DNA from: Luteibacter sp. UNCMF331Sha3.1
GTDB lineage: Bacteria > Pseudomonadota > Gammaproteobacteria > Xanthomonadales > Rhodanobacteraceae
Length of the DNA: 64,000 bases
Direction: 5' to 3'
Assembly: GCF_900109915.1 (NCBI RefSeq)
Contig: NZ_FOBU01000004.1
Coordinates: forward strand, 1 to 64,000
Position numbers and translations under genes: made by a program
Shown: positions 39,648 to 47,807 of the stretch, in pieces
Layout: every line of letters begins with the position of its first letter
Position numbering within the stretch: the first letter of the stretch is position 1
Notes under the pieces: model-generated
Database searches by the model: none
What the model was told of the DNA's origin: nothing
What the model saw: the letters and a program-made list of their open reading frames with translations, nothing else

Positions 39648-39980
39648 ATGCGCATCCTCCTGCTGGCAACGCTTGCCCTCGCCCTGTCCGCCTGCGCTAC
39701 CGCGCCCCGCGAGCACGGATCGCGGGCGCGGCTTCTCTACATCGCCGCGGCGAAGGCGCCATGCACCACCGGGGTGTTGAAAACGGAATGCCTGCAGTTC
39801 CGCGAGCAGCCGACCGACCCGTGGCAGCTGACCTACGCGCCCATCGAAGGCTTCGAATGGAAGCCGGGCAACGAGTACCTGCTGAAGATCACCGAGGTGC
39901 ATGCCAGTAACGCACCAGCCGACGCGTCGCGCGTGACGTGGCACGTGGACAAGGTGGTGGAGCAGCACCCGGTGCCGTGA
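39648..39980 (+). CDS. Small lipoprotein with DUF4377-like domain
   Basis: 110 aa. Signal peptide with lipobox LALSAC (Cys18) predicts membrane anchoring after lipidation. The mature part has CTTGVLKTECLQFRE, WQLTYAPIEGFEWKPGNEYLLKI and VTWHVDKVVEQ. This follows the DUF4377 pattern (C-x-G-x-x-x-x-x-C-L-x-x, IxGFxxxPGxEYxL), also found at the C-terminus of some HslJ-like proteins. Function unknown. It ends 3 bases from the convergent neighbour. Confidence 0.8.
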   Translation: MRILLLATLALALSACATAPREHGSRARLLYIAAAKAPCTTGVLKTECLQFREQPTDPWQLTYAPIEGFEWKPGNEYLLKITEVHASNAPADASRVTWHVDKVVEQHPVP

Positions 39981-39983
39981 GGC

Positions 39984-40430
39984 TCAGAGGTCCACGGTGA
40001 GGGTGAGCGGTTCGGACGAGCGGCTGCGCGGTTGCGCGGCGCCGCGCGACCGGACTTCCGCATGCACGCGAACCTCGCCGTGCAGTCGACGCAGCTCGCT
40101 CATCGCGACTTCGACATCGATGTTGCCGACCGTCGACAGGTGTCCGGCCATCGGCGCGACCGCGACGAGATCCGTTTCGCCGAGAGGGCTTCCGGCGACG
40201 ATCGTCACCCTGTCGCCTTCGTGGAACGCGTAAGGGCCCACCCGGAAGACGAGCGTCGCATCGGCGGAACCCGGCACGTCGTCGACACGAAGCCGATGGT
40301 CCGGATGCCCCGGTAGCGTCGGTGCCGGCAATTCGTCGTCCGCCGGTAGGCACTCGTCACGCATGGGTCCATCCTCCACGAAATCGCACGACAACATCGT
40401 CATGCTCAGCGTATGCGCGACGCCCTCCAC
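39984..40430 (-). CDS. Hypothetical protein, unknown
   Basis: Up to 148 aa; not recognised. The first possible start (GTG 40430) has no clear ribosome site. ATG 40403 or 40397 are alternatives, giving about 138 aa, with GGAGGG 19 bases upstream of the first. The sequence is acidic at the N-terminus with beta-prone stretches (ATLVFRVGPYAFHEGDRVTIVAG) and no signal peptide or membrane segment. Third-position GC supports coding on this strand better than the two short plus-strand frames overlapping it. Real but start uncertain. Confidence 0.55.
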   Translation of the reverse strand: MEGVAHTLSMTMLSCDFVEDGPMRDECLPADDELPAPTLPGHPDHRLRVDDVPGSADATLVFRVGPYAFHEGDRVTIVAGSPLGETDLVAVAPMAGHLSTVGNIDVEVAMSELRRLHGEVRVHAEVRSRGAAQPRSRSSEPLTLTVDL

Positions 40431-40518
40431 AACCCATAGCGCCTAGGTTGTAGGTGCTCATACGCGGAATCGGCACGTCGGCCGACGGTGCGAACAGCAC
40501 GTACAAACGACGTCACGC

Positions 40519-40545
40519 AAAAAAAAGCCGGGATCGCTCCCGGCT
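40519..40545 (-). terminator. Intrinsic terminator for the DUF883-like gene
   Basis: On the minus strand: 8-bp stem AGCCGGGA/TCCCGGCT (40526-40533 with 40538-40545), 4-base loop, followed by a run of eight T (40519-40526). It lies 22 bases after the stop of the gene at 40568-40891. Confidence 0.88.
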
Positions 40546-40567
40546 CGACCCTGCCCTGCAGCAGGCT

Positions 40568-40891
40568 TCAATCGTCGTCGCGCAGTGCGTGACGAATCAG
40601 GAGGAACGTTCCGATCGCCGCCGCGGCGATGCCAATGGTCACGCCCGGATTGCGACGGACCTGCTTGCGCAGCTTGCGATACTGATACGTGGCCTCGTCG
40701 GCGAAGTCTTCGGCGAGGTAACGGGCGCGCTGCCCATTGCCCTTGCGTGCGAGCTTACCGGTGACGCGCCTGCTGCGATCGAGCAGGTCCTGGCCCACGC
40801 CAGTGGCTTCGTCGGCGTAATGACGAACGCGCCCGGATACACCGTTGACGGCGCTCTCGACCTGGCGCGCGAATTCGCGATTTCTGTTCAT
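40568..40891 (-). CDS. Small membrane-anchored protein, DUF883/ElaB-like
   Basis: 107 aa. The N-terminal part is a charged helix with VESAVNGVSGRVRHYADEA and repeated Arg/Lys. The C-terminus has RRNPGVTIGIAAAAIGTFLLI, a single membrane anchor, then HALRDDD. This layout (amphipathic helix, RxNP, one C-terminal helix) is that of ElaB/YgaM/YqjD (DUF883) inner-membrane proteins that can bind ribosomes in stationary phase. Start ATG 40891 is preceded by GGGAG. Own terminator downstream. Family assignment by architecture; moderate certainty. Confidence 0.7.
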   Translation of the reverse strand: MNRNREFARQVESAVNGVSGRVRHYADEATGVGQDLLDRSRRVTGKLARKGNGQRARYLAEDFADEATYQYRKLRKQVRRNPGVTIGIAAAAIGTFLLIRHALRDDD

Positions 40892-40986
40892 CGGACGGCT
40901 CCCTTCAAGCGGCTCTGACGAGGGCCGACTTTGCGTTCGGTGCCGTGATCGCGATGTAAATGCGGGGCCGTGGGTTGAGCGGGCAT

Positions 40987-41658
40987 TCAGCGTGCGAACG
41001 CGTACTCGCCGCCTTTCGCCAGCGCGGCCCGATAGGCCGGCCGTGCATGGATGCGCTCCAGGAACGCGACGAGGCGTGGGCGTGAGCCGTCGAGACCTCC
41101 CCGGCTCGCGGCGGCCTCGAGCGGAAAACTCATCTGGATATCGGCGCCGGTGAGTTCGTCGCCGGCGAACCAGCCGGAGTCGCCGATCTGCCCCTCGAGG
41201 TAATCGAGATGCAGCTTCAGCTGCGGATCCACGAAGGATGCCTGCGCGCCCCGCGCCAGCATGCGCGCGATGGGCTTCGCGAAGAACGGTACAGGGGCGC
41301 TCTCCATGCGCGTGAACACGAGCTTCAACAGCAGTTGCGGCATCGCGGAGCCTTCCGCGTAATGCATGAAATAGCGGTAACGCAACGCGGCGTCCGTTCC
41401 CGTCGCCGGCTTCAGGCGCCCCTCGCCGTAACGATCGATGAGGTACTCCACGATCGCGCCCGACTCCGCGAGCGTCGCGTCGCCGTCGACGAGCACGGGC
41501 GACTTGCCCAGCGGGTGCACGGCCCGCAGGGCCTTCGGTGCCAGCATCGTCTTCGGATCGCGTTCGTAGCGCACGATCTCGTAGGGAAGGCCGAGTTCTT
41601 CCAGCAGCCAGAGCACGCGCTGCGAACGCGAGTTGTTGAGGTGATGGACGACGATCAT
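40987..41658 (-). CDS. Glutathione S-transferase family protein
   Basis: 223 aa from ATG 41658 (MIVVHHLNNSRSQRVLWLLE). The N-terminal thioredoxin-like domain binds glutathione: SRSQRVLW contains the catalytic-position Ser, and LGKSPVLVDGDATLAESGAIVEYL holds the cis-Pro and the ES glutathione contact. A C-terminal helical domain (about 90-220) includes GDELTGADIQMSFPLEA. Probably cytosolic detoxification; substrate unknown. Confidence 0.92.
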   Translation of the reverse strand: MIVVHHLNNSRSQRVLWLLEELGLPYEIVRYERDPKTMLAPKALRAVHPLGKSPVLVDGDATLAESGAIVEYLIDRYGEGRLKPATGTDAALRYRYFMHYAEGSAMPQLLLKLVFTRMESAPVPFFAKPIARMLARGAQASFVDPQLKLHLDYLEGQIGDSGWFAGDELTGADIQMSFPLEAAASRGGLDGSRPRLVAFLERIHARPAYRAALAKGGEYAFAR

Positions 41659-41761
41659 GGGCCGGCTCTCTTTCGCGACTGAGCCGGCAGGGTAGGGCCT
41701 GCTCACACCGTTTGCATAGCCCGCGTCGCAAACCGTGTGAAGAGGCCCTGACAGGTGGCGA

Positions 41762-43069
41762 TCACGTCGCCGTCGTCAGCGACTCCTGGAGTTTTTTCAC
41801 CTGCTCCGGAAAGGCCTTGCCTTCGGCGGCCGTGACCGCCGCGACCACCTTCTTCGCGTCGGCATCGCGGCTCAGCGCCCGCAGCGCCTTCACCTGATAG
41901 GTCGCGACCGTGAGGCGGTTCGCGCCGTACGCCTTCTTCGCCGCGGCTTCGAGGTAGGGCAGGCCTTCGGCCGCCTTGCCGCCTTCGACGAGTCGACGAC
42001 CGCGGCGGTAGTTGTAGACGTAGTCGTCGGGCCAGGCGGCGATCAGCTCCTTCTCGAGGGTGTCGAGCTCGTCGGTCGCCCTGGCGCGGACGAGGTACAC
42101 GCGGAGATTGTCGGCGAGGTTGCGGTCGCTCTTCAGGTCGCCGTGCAGCTTCTCGCGGCTGAGGTCGATCGCCTTGCGCAGCACGGCCGTCTCGCCAGCC
42201 GTGTCGCCGAGTGCGGCATAGAGGTCGGCGGCGGTCAGCACCGCGCTGCGCTGGTCGGCGCACGCGGGCTGTGCCGTGAAGACCTGCGTGGCGAGATACG
42301 TGTCGTACGGTGCTTTCTGTGGCGCGAGCAGCGAGCGACGCGCATCGGCGGCCTGCGATCCGGTGGCGCCGATCAGGTCGTCGAGGACGTAAGGGCGCTC
42401 GCAGCCGATGTTGCCCGCGAGCACCTTCGTCGCGGCATCGACGATGCCCTTGTCGTCTTTCGCATCCTTCGCCTGCAACAGCAGCAGGCGCTGTTTCGCG
42501 AGCGCCACGCGTTTGTCCTTGTCGGAAACGTTCCGGACCATCGGTGGCAGCGTGTCGAACCAGCCCATGCCTTCCTTGCCCGCATAGCGCAGCTGATAGG
42601 TGTCCAGTACATCGGCGACCGCGGCGAGCGAACCCTTCGCCGCATCGGCCTTCTGTTTCGAGAGGCGAGCGTCGCCCGACAGGACGCCGCCGATTTCCCG
42701 GTAGAACGCGTCGCGCGGACGCTCGGCGAGGATGCGCCCGAGTTCCTCGCCGTCGGGACCGATCGCGAGGTACGTCGGCAGGAAGTGCACGTTGAGCTTC
42801 GTCATCCACGCCTTGTCGGCCGGCTTGTCGGCATCGGCTTCGTAGAACACGACCTTGCGGTTGAGGTCGTCCCACTCCTTGCCGTTGAGCACGTGGCTCG
42901 CCATGAAATAGCACGAGTAACACCACACCGCCTGGAAGTCGATCAGCACCGGTTTGTTCTCGCGCTTGCCCTGGGCGAGCGCGGCATCGATGCTGGCGGG
43001 CGACGACCCGTGCGCGGCGTGGGCCGGCGCGACGAGCAAGAAAAGGACGGCGACGAGCAGGCGCTTCAT
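41762..43069 (-). CDS. Periplasmic thioredoxin-fold protein with C-terminal helical repeats
   Basis: 435 aa from ATG 43069, with GGGGGAGGA upstream. Signal peptide MKRLLVAVLFLLVAPAHA. The thioredoxin domain (about 22-140) has the redox motif WCYSC (C50, C53) and a cis-Pro region VHFLPTYLAIGPDG, most like the DsbD gamma/thioredoxin_7 type. The rest (about 150-435) is alpha-helical, TPR-like, with pairs such as YNYRRGRRLVEGGKAAEGLPYLEAA. It likely reduces or isomerises disulfides in the periplasm; partner unknown. No DsbD membrane domain is encoded nearby. Confidence 0.85.
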   Translation of the reverse strand: MKRLLVAVLFLLVAPAHAAHGSSPASIDAALAQGKRENKPVLIDFQAVWCYSCYFMASHVLNGKEWDDLNRKVVFYEADADKPADKAWMTKLNVHFLPTYLAIGPDGEELGRILAERPRDAFYREIGGVLSGDARLSKQKADAAKGSLAAVADVLDTYQLRYAGKEGMGWFDTLPPMVRNVSDKDKRVALAKQRLLLLQAKDAKDDKGIVDAATKVLAGNIGCERPYVLDDLIGATGSQAADARRSLLAPQKAPYDTYLATQVFTAQPACADQRSAVLTAADLYAALGDTAGETAVLRKAIDLSREKLHGDLKSDRNLADNLRVYLVRARATDELDTLEKELIAAWPDDYVYNYRRGRRLVEGGKAAEGLPYLEAAAKKAYGANRLTVATYQVKALRALSRDADAKKVVAAVTAAEGKAFPEQVKKLQESLTTAT

Positions 43070-43133
43070 GGCGGACGTTCCTCCCCCTTCAGAGGTATAG
43101 ACGTCCAATCAATATCACGTTTCCGACGCCGTG

Positions 43134-44393
43134 TCAGATCGTGCCGCTGGCGCCCTCCACGGGCTCCGGGTCGGAGACCAGTCCCTGCCGGCGGCGCAGG
43201 GAAGGAAACCACCACATCCACAGGCCCACCACGACCAGCGTGCCGATACCGCCCAGCAGGGTGGCGTTGACCGCGCCCATGGCCGCGGCGAGCAGGCCGG
43301 ACTCGAATTCGCCGAGCTGGTTGGAGGTGTTCACGAAGATCGCGTTGACCGCGCTGACGCGGCCGCGCATGTCGTCGGGCGTCTCCAGCTGCACCAGCGC
43401 GCCGCGGATCACCATGCTGACCATGTCGAAAGCCCCGAGGGCGAACAGCGCGCCGACCGATAGCCAGAGGTTGGTGGACGCGCCGAACACGAGCGTGGCC
43501 ACGCCGAAACCGGCCACCGAGGCGAACATGATCGCTCCGACACGCCGTTCGAGCGAATGGCGGGTCAGCCACAGGGACATCAGCAGGGCGCCGACGGCCG
43601 GCGCGGCACGCAGGACGCCCAGGCCCCACGGGCCGGTGTGCAGGATGTCCCTGGCGAAGATCGGCAGCAGCGCGGTGGCGCCGCCCAGGAGCACGGCGAA
43701 GAGATCCAGCGAGATCACACCGAACACGGCGGGACGATGCCGGATGAAATGCACGCCGGCGAAGAGGGTCTTCAGCGTGGCGGGTTCGCGTCGCGGCGGG
43801 ATGTGGTCGTAGGCGAGGCGCGACATCAGCACCAGCGCCACGAGGTAGAGCACCGCCGAGGTGCCGTAGACCGTGGCGGCCCCCGCGACATAGAGCAGGC
43901 CACCGAGCGCGGGGCCCGCGATCATGGCGGCCTGTCCGGCCGCCGCGTTGGCCGCCATGGCGCGTGGCAGGACCTTAGCGGGAACGAGAGCCGGCAGCAT
44001 CGACTGCAGGGCCGGGAATTCGAAGGCCTTGGCGACGCTGACCATGAAGACGAGCGCGAGGATACCGGCCTCGTTCAGGTGGCCGGTGATGCTGAAGACG
44101 GCGAGCAGTGCGATCGCGATCCACTCGACCGCCTGGCAGACGGTGACGATGCGGCGCCGGTCGAACTGGTCCGCCACGTGACCGGCGGGCAGCGCAAGCA
44201 GCACCGAAGGCACGAACTGCACGAGACCGATGAGGCCGAGGTCGAACGCGCGGTGCGTGATCTCGTAGACCTGCCAGCCCACGGCCACCGACATCATCTG
44301 GAATCCGAAGCTGGACGCGTTCTTGGCGAACCAGAACTGCACGAAGGCGCGGTAGCGAAGCAGCGAGTCCGCTTCGGGCGAGGATGACGGCAT
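43134..44393 (-). CDS. MFS transporter, EntS/MFS_3 type
   Basis: 419 aa with about 12 hydrophobic segments. The family motif VADQFDRRRIV lies in the cytoplasmic loop between helices 2 and 3. Other features: FQMMSVAVGWQVYEIT at the N-terminus and RGRVSAVNAIFVNTSNQLGEFESG, typical for the MFS_3 (EntS-like) group that contains enterobactin exporters. A Fur-box-like inverted repeat lies 10 bases before the start codon, so iron-linked export is a testable idea. No siderophore biosynthesis genes are in the window. Confidence 0.88.
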   Translation of the reverse strand: MPSSSPEADSLLRYRAFVQFWFAKNASSFGFQMMSVAVGWQVYEITHRAFDLGLIGLVQFVPSVLLALPAGHVADQFDRRRIVTVCQAVEWIAIALLAVFSITGHLNEAGILALVFMVSVAKAFEFPALQSMLPALVPAKVLPRAMAANAAAGQAAMIAGPALGGLLYVAGAATVYGTSAVLYLVALVLMSRLAYDHIPPRREPATLKTLFAGVHFIRHRPAVFGVISLDLFAVLLGGATALLPIFARDILHTGPWGLGVLRAAPAVGALLMSLWLTRHSLERRVGAIMFASVAGFGVATLVFGASTNLWLSVGALFALGAFDMVSMVIRGALVQLETPDDMRGRVSAVNAIFVNTSNQLGEFESGLLAAAMGAVNATLLGGIGTLVVVGLWMWWFPSLRRRQGLVSDPEPVEGASGTI

Positions 44394-44402
44394 GGACGGT
44401 CC

Positions 44403-44418
44403 TTGAGGCGATTCTCAA
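44403..44418. promoter_or_regulatory. Inverted repeat resembling a degenerate Fur box
   Basis: TTGAG-N6-CTCAA just upstream of the MFS gene; on the minus strand it reads TTGAGAATCGCCTCAA. The TGAGAAT half-site resembles half of a Fur box, the other half matches poorly. It lies between divergent genes and could act on either. Confidence 0.3.
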
Positions 44419-44509
44419 TTTTACGCCCGAAGTGGCCGTGGTCCCCAAATTGATCGCGATCGCCCTATCGGCGAAGCTAGGCACTTTCCTGCCGGGGGCT
44501 CGCAAGATC

Positions 44510-45217
44510 ATGCGTCGTATCGCCATTCTCATCGCCACCGCCGGCCTTGCCGCCGCCTGTTCGTCGCCCCAGAACCCGCAGGCCGCGCAGGCTCCCGCCG
44601 AGAACAACCAGGCCGACGAGGCGGCGAAAAAGCTCGAGACGTATCAGCAGCTGATCAAGCTGCACAACGACGGCCCCGCGGTGCAGCTGGGGCACGAGAT
44701 CGTCGATCGCTATCCGGACACGCCGGCGGCCGCGGAGGTGAAGAAGACCCTCGATGGCCTCGAAACGAATTACAAGGCGACCACCGAGACGAACCGGCTC
44801 GCGGCCTTGTGGCTCTACCAGACCTCGCCCATGCAGGGCGGCACGCAGAGCACCGCCACCATTCAGTCGAGCCGCCCGACGGGAGAGCAGACGGTTCGGC
44901 TGATCCTGCGCCGCCATACCGACTGGGGGCAGAGCGTGTTCCTCTACGCCACCACGGGCAAGGGGTTCGTATGCAAGGGCGACTGCTCGCTGAAGGCGAC
45001 GTTCGACGGCAAGCCGAAGACGCTGAAGGCCTTCCGCCCGCCGACCGGCGAGCCCGCGCTGCTGTTCCGCAACGATGCCCAGTTCCTGAAGGACCTGGCG
45101 AAAACGAAGCGGCTGACCATCGACGTGGTGACGATCAGTCGCGGCGAAACGACGCTCACGTTCGAGACGGGCGGCTTCGCTCCGGACAAATGGACGGCGT
45201 TGCCGAAGAAGAAGTGA
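44510..45217 (+). CDS. Lipoprotein of unknown function
   Basis: 235 aa from ATG 44510; the frame is open upstream but the lipoprotein signal MRRIAILIATAGLAAAC fixes the start. Lipobox LAAAC (Cys17). The mature part has a Gln/Asn/Ala linker, a TPR-like helix pair (LIKLHNDGPAVQLGHEIVDRYPDTPAAAEVKK), then a beta-rich C-terminal domain with RLILRRHTDWGQSVFLYA and FETGGFAPDKWTALPKKK. It resembles conserved Xanthomonadales lipoproteins without known role. It is divergent from the MFS gene and convergent with the ferritin-like gene. Confidence 0.82.
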   Translation: MRRIAILIATAGLAAACSSPQNPQAAQAPAENNQADEAAKKLETYQQLIKLHNDGPAVQLGHEIVDRYPDTPAAAEVKKTLDGLETNYKATTETNRLAALWLYQTSPMQGGTQSTATIQSSRPTGEQTVRLILRRHTDWGQSVFLYATTGKGFVCKGDCSLKATFDGKPKTLKAFRPPTGEPALLFRNDAQFLKDLAKTKRLTIDVVTISRGETTLTFETGGFAPDKWTALPKKK

Positions 45218-45229
45218 CCGCCCCGGCGG

Positions 45230-46051
45230 TCAGTGGAGAAACAACTTCTCGGTGATCCGCGTCAGCGGCCATTCGAGCATCGCGTTCATCTTCGGCGGAA
45301 GGTCCAGCGGACGCAGCAACATCTTCACCGTCATCTCGGCGGGGATGTGCCGCTTCAGCAGGCCTTCGGCGCGCGACGTGACGCGGCGGAACTCCGCGTC
45401 GTCGTGGGCCTTTTCCGGATAGCGGACGTTGAACACGTGGCGCAGCGCGATGTCGCTGTCTTCGTTCTTGATCTCGCCGAGACGCTTGATCAGCGTGCGC
45501 AGCGTGCTGAACCGGCTGATGCCGTCGCGCTGCCGATAGATGCGGAAGTGCTGGTAGAAGTGCTTGTAATGACGCACCTCGTCGCCCTTGATGAGGTTGG
45601 TCAGCTCGCGCAGCACGGGCTCGTCCGTCACCTCGTTCAGTGCGCGATACAGGCTCGCGGTACCGGTCTCCACCACGCAACGCGCCGCCAGTTCGAGGCC
45701 GCGGTTCGGCTCCAGCTCGTCGGGCGTGCAGACCGAGCCGTAGTGCGCGAAGAAATTGCGGAAGCCCGTATCCCAGTCGAAATCCGGCCACACGTGGCGC
45801 ACGTAAGCGGCCAGCGCGCGGCCGTGCTGCATTTCTTCGTGCTCCCAGTGATCGCGGAGCCAGCCCTGCAACTCGTCGTCGCCCGCGAAATGGTCGACGA
45901 GATTATGGGTGTACAGATCCGAGCCGCTTTCGACGAACGACGAGCTGCACAGAAGGAGGAAGAGGTCTTCGTTGGTCCTGACCTTCTCGACGTCGATCCG
46001 CGAGAGGTCCAGTTTTTCGAGCGTCCATGGCAAGGTGGCGGCATAGCTCAC
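45230..46051 (-). CDS. Ferritin-like (diiron) domain protein
   Basis: 273 aa with GTG start at 46051, chosen because GAGG lies about 10 bases upstream; the longer frame begins at an unlikely TTG. The helical protein has two metal-ligand patterns of the ferritin-like fold, DHWEHEEMQHG and KGDEVRHYKHFYQHF (E-x-x-H each), and Glu-rich helices between (CVVETGTASLYRALNEV). Such proteins include diiron oxidases and desaturase-like enzymes; substrate unknown. Cytoplasmic (no signal peptide). It converges with the lipoprotein gene with a 12-base gap. Confidence 0.83.
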   Translation of the reverse strand: MSYAATLPWTLEKLDLSRIDVEKVRTNEDLFLLLCSSSFVESGSDLYTHNLVDHFAGDDELQGWLRDHWEHEEMQHGRALAAYVRHVWPDFDWDTGFRNFFAHYGSVCTPDELEPNRGLELAARCVVETGTASLYRALNEVTDEPVLRELTNLIKGDEVRHYKHFYQHFRIYRQRDGISRFSTLRTLIKRLGEIKNEDSDIALRHVFNVRYPEKAHDDAEFRRVTSRAEGLLKRHIPAEMTVKMLLRPLDLPPKMNAMLEWPLTRITEKLFLH

Positions 46052-46123
46052 TGCGGGTGTTCCTCGATCGCTTTGTCGTGTCGCCCCCGGGGGCAATGAC
46101 CGGATTGTGACAAAGGCGGGGCG

Positions 46124-46537
46124 TCAGCGCACCACGGTCACCGGCACATGGGCCCTGGCGAGGAGATCGATGGACGTCGATCCCACCAGCCAGCGGGCCA
46201 GTGCCCCGCGCTCGGAGTGGCCGATGACGATGTGATCGACGCCATGCCGGGCGACATACGAGAGCAGCGCGTCGCCGGGACTGCCCTGGACCAGGTCGAC
46301 GTCCACGACGACGCCGGCAGGCGCCCCCAGCGCCTCGACCTCCCGCTCGAGACCCGCCCGCCGCTCGGCGAGGTTGTCCATCATCAGCAGGGCGGACACG
46401 TCGGCACCGTTGTCCAGCTGCTCTACGCGGAGCACGTGCACCCCGGCACCGGAGCAGGCCGCCAGATCCACGGCGAAGCGGTACGCGCGCCGGGCGGTAT
46501 CGGAGCCGTCGTAGCCAACCAGGATGCTCTTGGGCAT
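46124..46537 (-). CDS. Universal stress protein, UspA family
   Basis: 137 aa, a single Usp domain: MPKSILVGYDGSDTARRAYRFA at the N-terminus (VxYDGS nucleotide-binding loop) and VDHIVIGHSERGALARWLVGS then HVPVTVVR at the C-terminus. The ATP motif G-x2-G-x9-G-S/T of UspA-type binders is changed to G-x4-G-x7-G-S, so nucleotide binding is uncertain. Probably stress-induced; regulation not visible. Confidence 0.9.
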   Translation of the reverse strand: MPKSILVGYDGSDTARRAYRFAVDLAACSGAGVHVLRVEQLDNGADVSALLMMDNLAERRAGLEREVEALGAPAGVVVDVDLVQGSPGDALLSYVARHGVDHIVIGHSERGALARWLVGSTSIDLLARAHVPVTVVR

Positions 46538-46734
46538 GGCGCGTCCTTCGATGGGGAGTGGGGATGGGCCGATCTTAGGCCCGGGCGCCCCTGGAGCGCG
46601 AGACGCTCACGACCCTCCCACCAAGCCGCCCCGTGGCTGAACGGGCGGAGCCCTCGTCCGGCTTTCTTCACATTCGTGAGTGGAGAATCCGCTTCGCAAT
46701 CCGTTGCCCACCTACAAGCAGGGAGATTACAGAC

Positions 46735-47190
46735 ATGATCAAGCGCATCACCGGTATCGCCGCCCTCGTCCTGGCCTCGGCTGGCGCCTTCGCCGCCCAG
46801 CCGGCAGCCGCCGCGGAAGCCTCGACCAAGTGCCACATGACCTTCAGCACGACGGGCTGGGCGGCGATCTACAAGAAGGCCGACGGTCGCGGTCACGTGC
46901 GCTGCGATAACGGTCAGAGCGCCGACGTGATCATCCACGTGCGCGGCGGTGGCCTGACGGCTGGCAAGTTCAGCATCGAGGGCGGCAAGGGCGAGTTCAC
47001 CAACGTCAAGGGCATTTCGGAGATCTACGGCGAGTACGCCAGCGGCGGTGCGAACGCCGGTGTGGTCAAGAGCGCGGAGAGCGCCGCGATGACCAAGGGC
47101 GAGGTGTCGCTCGCCGTCACGGGCACGGGCCGCGGTTTCAACCTCGGCGTCGACCTCAGCAAGTTCGAGATCGAGCGGCTCGGCAAGTAA
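46735..47190 (+). CDS. Small exported protein, unknown function
   Basis: 151 aa. Signal peptide MIKRITGIAALVLASAGAFA...AAAA; GGGAG lies 9 bases before the ATG. The mature protein has CHMTFSTTGWAAIYKKADGRG, then Gly-rich beta strands and VSLAVTGTGRGFNLGVDLSKF. A two-Cys pattern (C33, C57) may form a disulfide. Conserved in appearance with Xanthomonadales periplasmic proteins, but I do not recognise the family. A strong terminator follows, so it is monocistronic. Confidence 0.82.
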   Translation: MIKRITGIAALVLASAGAFAAQPAAAAEASTKCHMTFSTTGWAAIYKKADGRGHVRCDNGQSADVIIHVRGGGLTAGKFSIEGGKGEFTNVKGISEIYGEYASGGANAGVVKSAESAAMTKGEVSLAVTGTGRGFNLGVDLSKFEIERLGK

Positions 47191-47214
47191 TCGCGACCTT
47201 CAGGCCGCGAAGCG

Positions 47215-47244
47215 AAAGGCGCCCGTTCGGGCGCCTTTCTTTTT
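47215..47244 (+). terminator. Intrinsic terminator after the small exported protein
   Basis: A 10-bp perfect stem (47215-47224 with 47229-47238), loop GTTC, then CTTTTT. TACACT at 47246-47251 immediately downstream is a possible -10 box for the peroxiredoxin gene. Confidence 0.9.
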
Positions 47245-47280
47245 GTACACTCGTCCGATCCACTCCCGCGAGGTTTCCCC

Positions 47281-47805
47281 ATGCGTCGCCTGCTCAGTCT
47301 CATCGCGCTTTCCCTCGTCACCGTTTCCGCCTGGGCCGCCGGCCCCGCGGTCGGCGACAAGGCCCCCGATTTCCGCCTCCAGGACCAGAAGGGCGACTGG
47401 CACACCCTCGAGACGCACAAGGGCAAGTGGCTGGTGCTCTACTTCTATCCGAAGGATTTCACGGCCGGCTGCACCACCGAAGTCTGCACCTACCGCGACG
47501 ACACGGTGAAGCTGCACAAGGCCGGTGCCGTCGTGCTGGGCGTCAGCCTCGACGACGTCAAGTCGCACGCGGAGTTCGCGGAGAAGTACCACGTGCCGTT
47601 CCCGCTGCTTTCCGACGCCGATAGTGCGGTGGCCCAGAAGTACGACGTGCTCAGCTCGATGGCCGGACACAAGTACGCCCGTCGCGAGACGTTCCTGATC
47701 GACCCGCAGGGCAAGATCGTCAAGGTCTACAAGGATGTCGATCCCGAGAAGAACTCGGGTCAGGTGCTCGCCGACATCGCGGCGCTCAAGAAGGCGGGCG
47801 CCTGA
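47281..47805 (+). CDS. Exported peroxiredoxin, Bcp/PrxQ type
   Basis: Thiol peroxidase reducing hydrogen and organic peroxides, 174 aa. Unlike classic cytosolic Bcp it has a signal peptide (MRRLLSLIALSLVTVSAWA), so it is probably periplasmic. The peroxidatic Cys is C64 in KDFTAGCTTEVCTYRD and the resolving Cys C69, five residues later as in PrxQ-alpha enzymes. Catalytic Thr and Arg are in YPKDFT and YARRETFLIDPQG. Reductant not encoded next to it. A GTG-start membrane protein begins 3 bases after its stop, likely co-transcribed. Confidence 0.93.
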   Translation: MRRLLSLIALSLVTVSAWAAGPAVGDKAPDFRLQDQKGDWHTLETHKGKWLVLYFYPKDFTAGCTTEVCTYRDDTVKLHKAGAVVLGVSLDDVKSHAEFAEKYHVPFPLLSDADSAVAQKYDVLSSMAGHKYARRETFLIDPQGKIVKVYKDVDPEKNSGQVLADIAALKKAGA

Positions 47806-47807
47806 TC

